Positions 7,590 to 15,299 are shown, counted from the stretch's first letter. The stretch: 64,000 bases of DNA from Brevibacillus sp. DP1.3A (GCF_013284245.2 NZ_CP085876.1:3579001-3643000), one strand, 5' to 3'. A program made the numbers and translations. Notes: generated by a model from the letters alone, not told the origin.

Positions 7590-8096
7590 TTACTGGTGCT
7601 TCAGCAAGACGCTCCATTCTTTTGCTAACAAATAAACAAGTGCAGCACTGAAAGTCATGAATAGTTGATGGAGATTACTGTTAATGCTTGGAACCACGTT
7701 CACCCCAGCATAAACGCCAAACAGGGCAATACTCACTAAACATCCATTTCTTATGAGTGCCGCCACTAAATTGGTCTCCCCATTACCTTTGCCAAAACAA
7801 TGGCAAGAGACGTTTTTCTTGGCGAGTTTGACCTTGAGTAAGGCTATTGAAAAGCCAATTAATAATAGGAGGGATAACAAAAAAGTAAACTGGACCCAAA
7901 AGAATAGAGTGAAGAAGATACTGAGTATCAATTCTGTTGCCAGAACAGCAATACCAACTGGTTTAACTAGTTTGTCAGAAATCATTTCAAAACTTCTGAT
8001 CGTCTCAAAATAATCTCGCCGATCCATACACTTAGCACAAAACGAAATGCAGAACAGCAGTCCAAATCCCAATGCCATTCCTTCAATAATTGTCAT
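7590..8096 (-). CDS. MauE/DoxX-like membrane protein with CHC motif
   Basis: A 168-residue membrane protein with four to five helices. Cys98 and Cys100 occur in SCHCFGKG, the motif that marks MauE-like proteins; further cysteines occur near the N-terminus (Cys16, Cys20, Cys23). MauE-family proteins are thought to act as membrane thiol oxidoreductases that help form disulfides in exported proteins. The gene lies four bases after the CVYC thioredoxin-like gene in an operon headed by an eight-Cys peptide, so an oxidase role in folding that peptide is the natural inference. Confidence 0.75.
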   Translation of the reverse strand: MTIIEGMALGFGLLFCISFCAKCMDRRDYFETIRSFEMISDKLVKPVGIAVLATELILSIFFTLFFWVQFTFLLSLLLLIGFSIALLKVKLAKKNVSCHCFGKGNGETNLVAALIRNGCLVSIALFGVYAGVNVVPSINSNLHQLFMTFSAALVYLLAKEWSVLLKHQ

Positions 8097-8100
8097 ATTC

Positions 8101-8514
8101 CTATCCTGCCTTCTTTAAGAGAAAATGGAAGTCTTCCGGCTTGTGCACCACACCAGACTGAACTATTTTGCCTTCGGTTAGAAATAATACAAACGGGAGC
8201 TCATTCATTCCAAAGATGTCGTCCATTTGTTCATACTCCATTAAAACAAGGGGAAATTCCCATCCGAAATACTCCATCATTTCTTTATGGTCATCCGGTT
8301 CTCCATTCGCTAAGACGATAAAATGATAGGCAGATGCTTCCGATAATTCTTTTAAATGTGGCAACAGGTCTACGCAATATACGCAATAAAGCGAGACACA
8401 TACGATTGCACTGTTCGAATGATAGTCCTTCACAGTGATTTCGCTTCCATCGTGATTTTTTAGTATGAGAGAAGACAAGTTCTCCTCGATTTGAGTACTG
8501 ATCATGCTATGCAT
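8101..8514 (-). CDS. TlpA-like thiol-disulfide oxidoreductase (CVYC)
   Basis: A 137-residue thioredoxin-fold protein with CVYC at residues 44-47 after a hydrophobic strand (NSAIVCVSLY), and a cis-Pro loop NELPFVLFL. There is no signal peptide or anchor. The first frame-opening codon is TTG at 8523 but touches the GGAGG site; the ATG at 8514 has GGAGG nine bases upstream and was preferred. The ribosome-binding site overlaps the stop region of the ABC gene, which implies coupling. It probably works with the MauE-like protein on the Cys-rich peptide. Confidence 0.75.
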   Translation of the reverse strand: MHSMISTQIEENLSSLILKNHDGSEITVKDYHSNSAIVCVSLYCVYCVDLLPHLKELSEASAYHFIVLANGEPDDHKEMMEYFGWEFPLVLMEYEQMDDIFGMNELPFVLFLTEGKIVQSGVVHKPEDFHFLLKKAG

Positions 8515-8530
8515 ATGCTTCAACCTCCAT

Positions 8531-10321
8531 TTATACAGTAACTGGAATGTTATACCAGTTTATTTGCTTTTCCCACATGGAATGATACTCTCCTTGTTTG
8601 GCAATCAATTCATGATGGTTACCTGCTTCAATAATCTTTCCTTCCTTCATCAAGTATATCTGGTCGACTTTGCTTGCGATGCCTACACGATGGGAGATAA
8701 TAATAACTGTCTTATCTACTGACATATTGAGGATTTGGTTAAAGATTTCCAGTTCACTGTTAGGATCAAGAGCAGATGTCGGCTCATCTAGCACGAGAAG
8801 GTCAAAGTCTCTCATAAACGCACGGCATAAAGCTAATCGTTGCCATTGACCTCCCGATAAATTAGTGGCATCGTCGTATAAAAAACCCAACTTCGTATCG
8901 ATCCCCTGAGGAAGTTCCGTTAATTTTTCTAATCCAACCCGATTAAGCATGATTCTCATTTTTTCATCGTTGTGCAAATCATGCATATTGGATAAAGCCA
9001 GATTTTCACGAATGCTCATTGAATAATTGATGAAATCCTGAAATACCACACTCGTTTTATTCCATAAGTCCCTCGTTTGCATGTTCCCAAGGTCATTCCC
9101 ATCGAAAAAAATGGTGTCGTGTGGTGCTTTGTACAGCCCAAGCAAATTTTTGATCAAAGTCGATTTACCGGCTGCATTATCACCTAAAATAGCAATCTTC
9201 TGCCCCTTTTGGATTGTCATGTGGATGTTCTCAATCGCTGGCTCTGTTCGATTCGGATAGGTAAATGTTAGATTGTCTACTCGTATTTCTTTTAGGAAGG
9301 AAGCTTGGACATATTCCTCCTCACACTTCTCTTGTTTATTCTTATTATCAACCAATGTCGATCTAATTGACTCGATATATTTATTATTCTCATAGATAGA
9401 TCCTACGCGTTGAATAAAACTGACCATGCTATTCTCAGCGATGCTAAAAGCCATAGTAATGGCAACAAAATCACTGATTGTAAATGTTTTTTGGCTGATC
9501 AAATACGCGATAGTCACAATAATCAGTGTCTTGTTTAGTTGAGAAAGTAGCAGACTCCATGTTGTATGTACATTGGTTTTTTTTTGCATATTCAGTTGTT
9601 TAGCGATCGCTTTTTCCTTCTTTTGAACCCATTGAACTTTGAGGTAATCATAGATTTGCATTAAGGTGATTTCTTTGTGATAACGAAAGTCGGTTAAGAG
9701 TTGAAAAAAGTAATTGTGTTCACGATATGTGTGATTGATCTCATTCGTTACATGAACTCTTTCGTTGGTAATCTTCAATTCGATGTAGCCTCGCAACATG
9801 GAGAAGATAATAACAAAAAAACCAAGCGCAACAAACGAAGCAAACAAAAAGCTAAGACTTAAAATTACGTTTAGAAATACTTGGAATAAGTTTATCGTGT
9901 TGTAGAAAGTTTCTAGATACTTTGAAAGTGCATAATGATGCTGGTGATACTGACCATAAAATTGCGGGTCCTCTTTTTTGACCAAGTCTTCATGATAGAG
10001 ATGATCAAGTAGATCCACCTGGTTATGTATTTCAAATTCCGCTTGAAATTTGTTTTCTACATGCTGCTGATATGCCTTGAGTACAGTTGAAAGGACCTCC
10101 AATCCAGTCATCAATCCGACTAACATGAGTACAATCTTTAACTCAACCGCGGATGTTGTCAGTGCACGTACTAGCTGATCCGTTAGAAATACGTTTAAGT
10201 TAGTCTGTACCGCTAATAACAGAGCAATGATCAAATTTAGAATGATGACAAACTTGTTTATTTTCCAGACTTTGTACATGACATATCTGATGATACTGAT
10301 ATTCTTACGCAAGACAATCAT
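8531..10321 (-). CDS. ABC exporter (membrane + ATPase fusion), no peptidase domain
   Basis: A 596-residue half-transporter. About six membrane helices lie in residues 20-310, then an ATPase with Walker A GDNAAGKST (about 380), signature NLSGGQWQR (about 485) and Walker B LLVLDEPTSALD (about 510). It lacks the N-terminal C39 peptidase found in transporters that cleave double-glycine leaders, which agrees with the apparently leaderless peptide gene upstream. It overlaps the preceding CAAC gene by four bases (ATGA). Export of the Cys-rich peptide, or self-protection by pumping it, are the likely roles. Confidence 0.85.
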   Translation of the reverse strand: MIVLRKNISIIRYVMYKVWKINKFVIILNLIIALLLAVQTNLNVFLTDQLVRALTTSAVELKIVLMLVGLMTGLEVLSTVLKAYQQHVENKFQAEFEIHNQVDLLDHLYHEDLVKKEDPQFYGQYHQHHYALSKYLETFYNTINLFQVFLNVILSLSFLFASFVALGFFVIIFSMLRGYIELKITNERVHVTNEINHTYREHNYFFQLLTDFRYHKEITLMQIYDYLKVQWVQKKEKAIAKQLNMQKKTNVHTTWSLLLSQLNKTLIIVTIAYLISQKTFTISDFVAITMAFSIAENSMVSFIQRVGSIYENNKYIESIRSTLVDNKNKQEKCEEEYVQASFLKEIRVDNLTFTYPNRTEPAIENIHMTIQKGQKIAILGDNAAGKSTLIKNLLGLYKAPHDTIFFDGNDLGNMQTRDLWNKTSVVFQDFINYSMSIRENLALSNMHDLHNDEKMRIMLNRVGLEKLTELPQGIDTKLGFLYDDATNLSGGQWQRLALCRAFMRDFDLLVLDEPTSALDPNSELEIFNQILNMSVDKTVIIISHRVGIASKVDQIYLMKEGKIIEAGNHHELIAKQGEYHSMWEKQINWYNIPVTV

Positions 10322-10803
10322 ACTGACTTCGTCCTTTGATAAAACACGTTAATAAAAGGGCGTGCTTGTCTCTCCATCGATTCAAATTCGCTACATAACC
10401 CGCCTGCAACGATTTGCCCTACTTTGTTAACACCAAACATCCATGGAATTCCGTAAAAGTCTAATTCTTTCTGCACAAATATTGACTCACATTGGACAAT
10501 TGGAACTTCAGGAAATCTGTTTCTTATCGCGTTAAGGTATTCCTCATCGCCTTCAATTAACATGTGATACGTGAACTTTGGATACTTGTTAATGAATGCT
10601 TCCGCTGCATCGTAGTTACAAGCTGCACACCTTTTACTCATCACAAAAATGATTGTTGAATAAGGGACATTTCTAATCCAATCCAATTGTAGGGTTTCCC
10701 CTTGCTTGTTTAATACCAATTCAGAGGGTAAATAATTTCCAATTTGATAAATTGGTACTGGTTGACTTTTTAGAAACCTGCGGTGATTTGTTTCTGGCAT
10801 CAT
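10318..10803 (-). CDS. Thioredoxin-like protein (CAAC) of the Cys-rich peptide operon
   Basis: A 161-residue protein with a redoxin-type fold: an N-terminal strand pair, then TIIFVMSKRCAAC with the CAAC motif at residues 59-62, and a cis-Pro-like loop YGIPWMFGVN. There is no signal peptide or membrane segment. It is the first gene after the peptide gene, separated by 73 bases that contain a hairpin. GAGGAG precedes the start. It probably acts as a thiol-disulfide oxidoreductase on the eight-Cys peptide or protects it before export. Confidence 0.7.
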   Translation of the reverse strand: MMPETNHRRFLKSQPVPIYQIGNYLPSELVLNKQGETLQLDWIRNVPYSTIIFVMSKRCAACNYDAAEAFINKYPKFTYHMLIEGDEEYLNAIRNRFPEVPIVQCESIFVQKELDFYGIPWMFGVNKVGQIVAGGLCSEFESMERQARPFINVFYQRTKSV

Positions 10804-10838
10804 GTCTTATCGGTCTCCTCTTTATGAAATGAATGAAG

Positions 10839-10862
10839 GGAGAGCGGTATTCCCCGCTCCCC
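10839..10862 (-). promoter_or_regulatory. Hairpin between peptide gene and machinery genes
   Basis: Arms 10839-10847 and 10854-10862 form a nine-pair GC-rich stem (one G-U) with a six-base loop. No T-run follows on the minus strand. Such structures often limit read-through or protect the 3' end of an abundant bacteriocin message; that role is inferred. Confidence 0.55.
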
Positions 10863-10876
10863 ATGTAATAGAATCT

Positions 10877-11092
10877 TTAGCAGCAAGAACCCCAAGAGAT
10901 ATTGCAGTATTTATCGGTAAAGGAGTCTCCGGGTACTTTATCGTCAAATTTAATGCAACGCTGGTAGTATTGTTGGTAATTACGTTGCCACGAGCAATCT
11001 TTGTGGCTCATGCAACCTTTTTCGGTATTACTTGCAATTAGTCCGTCTGCAGATGGAGTATAACCACTTGGGCAATCGTATTTGCAAATCAT
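10877..11092 (-). CDS. Eight-cysteine bacteriocin-like peptide (laterosporulin-like), apparently leaderless
   Basis: A 71-residue peptide with Cys at 3, 7, 27, 33, 46, 63, 70 and 71. It starts MICKYDCPSGYT and ends YCNISWGSCC. From memory, the Brevibacillus defensin-like bacteriocin laterosporulin also has an early C..CP motif, a central GC/QC, a Y-rich stretch before a Cys, and a YCxxxWGSSC end, with six Cys. This peptide can be aligned to all six and has two extra (33 and 70), enough for a fourth disulfide. There is no signal peptide or double-glycine leader, and the start codon has a textbook AGGAGG eight bases upstream. Downstream genes encode thiol oxidoreductases and an exporter. Homology was judged by eye, so bacteriocin function is inference. 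Confidence 0.75.
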   Translation of the reverse strand: MICKYDCPSGYTPSADGLIASNTEKGCMSHKDCSWQRNYQQYYQRCIKFDDKVPGDSFTDKYCNISWGSCC

Positions 11093-11143
11093 TCGAAATT
11101 CCTCCTCATACTCTAAAAATATTGTAATTTTGGGATAATCAGA

Positions 11144-11165
11144 AAAATATAGGGCCCGATATTTT
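11144..11165. promoter_or_regulatory. 22-bp palindrome in the peptide leader region
   Basis: An inverted repeat centred on GGGCCC (11152-11157), with AAAATAT/ATATTTT flanks and one mismatched pair. It lies about 13-34 bases after the predicted transcription start. With no loop it looks more like a protein-binding site than an RNA hairpin. Confidence 0.5.
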
Positions 11166-11184
11166 CCAAATAATCCCTTTATTT

Positions 11185-11213
11185 GTTATATCAAATTAAT
11201 AATTTGAAGACAA
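11185..11213 (-). promoter_or_regulatory. Promoter of the peptide operon with palindromic spacer
   Basis: On the minus strand TTGTCT (-35, 11208-11213) and TATAAC (-10, 11185-11190) are 17 bases apart. The spacer (11191-11207) is itself a perfect palindrome, TCAAATTA-T-TAATTTGA, so a regulator bound there would sit between the two promoter boxes. The start of transcription should be near 11178. Confidence 0.6.
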
Positions 11214-11290
11214 CCATTTTTCGGAAAAAATATATTAAATAGTTATTTTTTACCAATTTATTTTTTAGAAATGGAGACTCTTCTGATAAA

Positions 11291-11329
11291 CGCGGAAAAG
11301 GCACCTGCTTACTCACTTCAAGCAGATGC
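11291..11329 (-). terminator. Terminator of the two-component operon
   Basis: A ten-pair stem (arms 11301-11310 and 11320-11329) is followed on the minus strand by CTTTTCC. The T-run is short, so termination may be incomplete and some transcripts could continue into the peptide operon. Confidence 0.55.
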
Positions 11330-11360
11330 ACAATATGATTTTGTCTATTCCCCTTAAACG

Positions 11361-12725
11361 TCAACTCATTCCCGCTTTTTTCAACAAAACATGAACGATC
11401 AAGCCTCTTTCCGCGGAAGGAGCAATGGAGATGCTTCCTTCGTGATCCGCGACAATCGCTTGGGCGATGGCCAGACCGATCCCGCTTCCTCCCCTTTTTC
11501 GTGTACGGGATTTGTCCACACGATAAAATCGCTTAAAAAGGTGGGGAATCTCTTTTGCTTGAATACCGATCCCTGTATCCTCTACCACAATATGCACGGT
11601 CTCTTCATCCCCATATGCTCGTACCTTCACTTGTCCTTCATCTGTGTATTTCCGTGCATTGTCCAAAAGGATGTCCAATAACTGTCGAATCCTCTCTCGA
11701 TCCATCAAAAGGACAAGAGCTTCCTCCCATTCAAAAAGCAGCTTAATTTGTGGAGGAAAAATCGGTACCCACGCTTGCTTTACTTCAAGGAGCAGAGGGG
11801 TTAATGGCTGCACGACTTTCGTTGAGCCTAGTTGAGAGGTATGCTGCAATTTGGCTAGCGCCAACAGGTCATCAATCAGTTTGAAAAGTCGTCTACACTC
11901 CTGTTGAACAGCTGCGAGTGCTTCGTCCCTTACTTCTGGCTTGTGCTGCCCCCATCTTTGCAGAAGACTTACATACCCTTCAATAATCGAGAGTGGTGTT
12001 CGCAACTCGTGAGATGCATCTGTGACGAATCGCTGCTGATAGACCATTGCTTCTTCCATACGATCTAATAACAGATTAAAGGCATGGATCAGCTCGTAGA
12101 TTTCAGTCTCTACATGATGATGGTGAATTCGTTGGGAGAGACGTTGAGGGAAAATCGAATGGATTTGCTGGATAAGATGATCGAGAGGCTTAAGTCCCCA
12201 GTTACTCAACCAATAGCCTCCAATTGCCGAAAGTAGCAAGGTAAAAAAGGAAGAGAGAAAAAGAATCGTCAGCAAGATGGAAAAATACCATTCAAGCGCC
12301 TCTGTCGTAGTAGAAATTTGCACAAACAGAAGTTCGGATGTGAACGGCAGCTGCACAGGTTCTTTAGCGACCAAGGTCCTTTCATAATAGTCTTCTGGCT
12401 CTTTTGTCCAATTGGCTCCCTGTATCGAAGCGATTTCCTTGCCGTTTTGGTCGCTAATGTTTATGAATTGATTGACGTCAGCGTAATTGATTAACAAACG
12501 CGTCAAATAGGTAATCGTCAGCGATGCTTCTTCGGTGATTTCCGTTTTCAAATCGGCTGCGATGGCCGTTGCCTTCTGATTGAGTAATTTTTGCTCATGT
12601 TGATGGACGAGATTAGAGGTGCTGAAAAAAATAAATATGGACAAAAAGAGAAGCAAAACCAGCATGCCAGAGCTAAAGAACAGCGTGAGTCTCCATTTGA
12701 GCGAGTATCTGCGATGTGTAAGCAC
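11361..12725 (-). CDS. Membrane sensor histidine kinase of a two-component system
   Basis: A 454-residue kinase. Two membrane helices (about 13-35 and 150-172) flank an extracytoplasmic sensor loop of about 115 residues. HAMP follows, then HisKA with the acceptor in DASHELRTPLS, then an ATPase domain with N box LLDNARKYTD and G boxes VEDTGIGI and GGSGIGLAI. The layout resembles ArlS/YkoH-type kinases paired with OmpR-family regulators. The start is GTG with AGGAG seven bases upstream. It lies 12 bases after the response regulator gene and just upstream of the Cys-rich peptide promoter; control of that operon is plausible but unproven. Confidence 0.9.
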   Translation of the reverse strand: MLTHRRYSLKWRLTLFFSSGMLVLLLFLSIFIFFSTSNLVHQHEQKLLNQKATAIAADLKTEITEEASLTITYLTRLLINYADVNQFINISDQNGKEIASIQGANWTKEPEDYYERTLVAKEPVQLPFTSELLFVQISTTTEALEWYFSILLTILFLSSFFTLLLSAIGGYWLSNWGLKPLDHLIQQIHSIFPQRLSQRIHHHHVETEIYELIHAFNLLLDRMEEAMVYQQRFVTDASHELRTPLSIIEGYVSLLQRWGQHKPEVRDEALAAVQQECRRLFKLIDDLLALAKLQHTSQLGSTKVVQPLTPLLLEVKQAWVPIFPPQIKLLFEWEEALVLLMDRERIRQLLDILLDNARKYTDEGQVKVRAYGDEETVHIVVEDTGIGIQAKEIPHLFKRFYRVDKSRTRKRGGSGIGLAIAQAIVADHEGSISIAPSAERGLIVHVLLKKAGMS

Positions 12726-12737
12726 TGCGTTCTCCTT

Positions 12738-13424
12738 TTAATCTCGTAGTGTATATCCAATTCCTCGCACGGTATGAATCAGTTTGACGGATGGATCACT
12801 TTCAATTTTGTTCCGCAAATACCGGATATACACATCCACGATGTTGGTATTCCCCATAAAGTCAAAACCCCAAACGGCTGTGAGAATTTGCTCTCGCGAG
12901 ACCGCTTGCTCCTTGTTTTGAACCAGATAATAAAGCAAATCAAATTCGCGTGGTGTCAACATGATTTCCTCCTCATCGAGGAACACTCGCCGCGCGTTGG
13001 GCTGGATACGCAATCGGCCAACCACTATCTCCTGGTTCGCTTTTGATTCCCGCTGACGCAATAAGGCACGAATCCGGGCGAACAACTCCTCGATTGCAAA
13101 CGGCTTCGCCAGATAGTCGTTTGCTCCACTGTCTAATCCCGTCACAATATCCGGAACCTCTCCACGAGCCGTGATCATGATAATGGGGACATCTTTGGTT
13201 TCCCGAATTCGTCGGCATAATTCTATCCCCGATAATTCGGGCAGCATGACATCCAGGAGGATGAGGTCGTACTCAATCGTTAGTGCCTTTTCTAATCCGC
13301 AAAGCCCGTCGTATTCAATATCCGTCGAAAATCCTTCATTCTCCAGCTCCAACTGTAAGTATCTTGCCAAGTTATGCTCATCTTCCACGAGTAGCAAATA
13401 GCCTTTTCCATCTGGTGTAGGCAT
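12738..13424 (-). CDS. OmpR-family response regulator
   Basis: A 228-residue regulator. The receiver domain (about 10-120) has the acidic pair VEDE, the phospho-acceptor in LILLDVMLP, the switch Thr in IIMITARG, and Lys in LAKPF. The C-terminal winged helix (about 130-226) includes LTPREFDLLYYLVQN and the wing RYLRNKIE...HTVRGIGYTL. The start at 13424 was preferred over 13433 because GGAG is nine bases upstream of it. It forms an operon with the kinase and is divergent from the NlpC/P60 gene 147 bases away, a layout that suggests control of cell-wall genes. Targets are not known. Confidence 0.9.
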   Translation of the reverse strand: MPTPDGKGYLLLVEDEHNLARYLQLELENEGFSTDIEYDGLCGLEKALTIEYDLILLDVMLPELSGIELCRRIRETKDVPIIMITARGEVPDIVTGLDSGANDYLAKPFAIEELFARIRALLRQRESKANQEIVVGRLRIQPNARRVFLDEEEIMLTPREFDLLYYLVQNKEQAVSREQILTAVWGFDFMGNTNIVDVYIRYLRNKIESDPSVKLIHTVRGIGYTLRD

Positions 13425-13571
13425 GTATATCATCTCCGTTTGAATATCTTACCAACAGTTTTCTCAGGAAACTCTCATGAAATTCTACCGGGAATCTTAG
13501 TTTTGTTCTGTACGATAAGAGCGTGGATGAGAAACACACATCAAGATCAACCATTCAGAAGGAGGAACATC

Positions 13572-14231
13572 ATGACAAAGCGAAACTGGAAAGGTACAAC
13601 TACTACGGTCGTAGCTATTCTAATGGGGACTTCTCTTCTCATGAACGGACAAGCCTATGCGGCTTCTGAGACAAGTCTCACCTCCACAACTACACTTAAT
13701 CAGGATAAACAGCAGAATCAACAGGCTGAAAATGAGCAATTGGATCAAATGCTGCAAGATGGTACGAATATCGACCTGACAGCCAATGAGGAAAGTACTA
13801 CTGTTAGTAATCAGAATAAACAGTCAGATAGTAGCACTGCTTCCTCTTCCGACATTGCCGATCAGGTCATTTCAGAAGGATTGAAGTATAAAGGCGTACC
13901 TTATAAATTTGGTTCGAGCAAAAAAACAACGCGTACATTTGATTGCTCTTCCTTTACACAGCGAGTGTTTAAAGAGGTCGGAGTGAATCTGCCTCGAGAC
14001 TCACGTCAACAGTCCAAAGTCGGTCAAAAAGTCTCGAAGAATCAGCTGCAAAAAGGAGATCTCGTTTTCTTCCGCAGCTATGGCAGCTCTTCTTCTCGCA
14101 TTACCCATGTTGCCATCTACGCTGGAGACAATAAGCTACTGCATACGTACGGTAAGCCGGGAGTTACGACAACCAAATTCAAAGGGACTTCCTGGGAAAA
14201 ACGTTTTGAGCTTGGAAGACGTGTGATTTAA
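13572..14231 (+). CDS. Secreted NlpC/P60 cell-wall endopeptidase
   Basis: A 219-residue protein with a signal peptide (about 1-31, ending GQAYA). A Gln/Asn/Ser/Thr-rich linker of about 65 residues follows, then an NlpC/P60 domain from about 97 to the end. The catalytic Cys is in FDCSSFTQRVF and the His in RITHVAIYAG, typical of gamma-D-glutamyl-diaminopimelate endopeptidases that cut peptidoglycan stems. The start was moved to 13572 because GGAGGAAC precedes that ATG and the signal peptide then begins properly (MTKRNWKG). It is divergent from the two-component system. Confidence 0.9.
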   Translation: MTKRNWKGTTTTVVAILMGTSLLMNGQAYAASETSLTSTTTLNQDKQQNQQAENEQLDQMLQDGTNIDLTANEESTTVSNQNKQSDSSTASSSDIADQVISEGLKYKGVPYKFGSSKKTTRTFDCSSFTQRVFKEVGVNLPRDSRQQSKVGQKVSKNQLQKGDLVFFRSYGSSSSRITHVAIYAGDNKLLHTYGKPGVTTTKFKGTSWEKRFELGRRVI

Positions 14232-14252
14232 TCATCTTCTTGGGCGCAACAA

Positions 14253-14285
14253 AAAAAGGCTGCTGAGTGCTTCAGCAGCCTTTTT
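14253..14285. terminator. Bidirectional terminator between NlpC/P60 and VanY-like genes
   Basis: A perfect 14-bp stem (arms 14253-14266 and 14272-14285) with A/T ends serves both convergent genes. Confidence 0.9.
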
Positions 14286-14312
14286 CGCACGCTGTGCAAA
14301 AGAATGACCAAA

Positions 14313-15173
14313 CTACAAAAAATCTGTCACAATGACACCACCCTGATTGTCGCCAGAAAGCACATACTTCCCATTGGTAGGCACTTGAATCATGATGCTA
14401 GTCGCCACTGGATAATAATAAATTTTGTAGTCTCCACCATTTATCGTCCCTGACACTGCCTTTTTCTCCCGCAAATAATTCACGTACTCCTCCAAGGATA
14501 ATTGACGCTCTCGCATAATGGCGCTGTGCGGCAAACCTACAAATCGGTAATGCATAGGATTGTAAGGAACGCCAGTGCTTGTGACCTTTTCCCTCGGATA
14601 GCGCAAAATGAACCCGTATTTCCAAGCGTTTTCTTGTAGCCATTTCCCTTCTGGGGATTGGTCGATTTTCATTTGTGTGGATGTAACGTCCACGGCTGTA
14701 CCCAGATGATGTTCGTGAAAACAATCTGGCAATGTATCGTAGGCATGTCCCTTCTCTTCAACCAGTTTTCCCGGTTTTTCCAAGCTTCGATAGCCGCTTT
14801 TGATCATAAAATGCTTTACATTGTCACTGCTTGCTGCATGGACCATCTCGTTGAACGCCTTCGCTGCGTTCTCAGACAATTCAATGGAATTGTCTTGCAA
14901 GCGATAGCCCTCCACTAAATAATTATGCGAAGACAAATGGATCACATCGGATGGCACCGCCTCTGAATGGATCGGATCGTCCTTGTTGACCAGTAACAGA
15001 TCGCCCTGATAAATCTGATCTTGTTCAACGCGAATCTCTTTGTATTTCGGGAAAGCTGTTGCATCCGGCTGTTTTTGCCATACATCCACTACAAGAGGGT
15101 GCAAAAATGGATAACCCAGTAGCAATAAAAGAATACCTAGTAAGAGAAATCGCTTTTTCATTTCCATTTCCAT
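14313..15173 (-). CDS. VanY-like D-Ala-D-Ala carboxypeptidase family protein, catalytic Glu replaced
   Basis: About 286 residues, with one N-terminal membrane anchor and an M15B/VanY domain. Zinc-site and fold motifs are visible: SGYRS, EHHLGTAVDV (His and Asp ligands), the NAWKYGFILRYP segment and PMHYRFVG (third His ligand). The catalytic Glu normally four residues before the WHxR His motif region (YEPWH) is Asn here (YNPMH). The enzyme may therefore be inactive or altered. The 5' end has four in-frame ATG codons in a hexanucleotide repeat; 15173 is chosen because GGAGG is eight bases upstream. About 60 extra residues follow the catalytic domain. Confidence 0.8.
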   Translation of the reverse strand: MEMEMKKRFLLLGILLLLLGYPFLHPLVVDVWQKQPDATAFPKYKEIRVEQDQIYQGDLLLVNKDDPIHSEAVPSDVIHLSSHNYLVEGYRLQDNSIELSENAAKAFNEMVHAASSDNVKHFMIKSGYRSLEKPGKLVEEKGHAYDTLPDCFHEHHLGTAVDVTSTQMKIDQSPEGKWLQENAWKYGFILRYPREKVTSTGVPYNPMHYRFVGLPHSAIMRERQLSLEEYVNYLREKKAVSGTINGGDYKIYYYPVATSIMIQVPTNGKYVLSGDNQGGVIVTDFL

Positions 15174-15188
15174 TTCCATTTCCTCCAT
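15159..15188 (-). repeat. ATGGAA hexanucleotide repeat at a start site
   Basis: Read on the minus strand, ATGGAA is repeated three times and followed by ATGAAA, giving ATG codons at 15179, 15173, 15167 and 15161 plus one at 15188. The GGAGG site lies at 15182-15186. Gain or loss of a unit would not shift the frame but would add or remove start codons. Confidence 0.7.
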
Positions 15189-15299
15189 GGTTCGAACACA
15201 CGTTGTTCTTTTTCAATCTAATGATAATAGGTAATGTTAAATGAAATAGTAATCAAAAGATAAAATTTTCTTTAAATCATTTAATTGTAAACAAATAGA

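Noticed and set aside
10802-11041. Plus-strand ORF of 79 codons antisense to the peptide gene
   Set aside because: It has no convincing ribosome-binding site and mirrors the minus-strand peptide gene, which has an excellent one and a meaningful Cys pattern.
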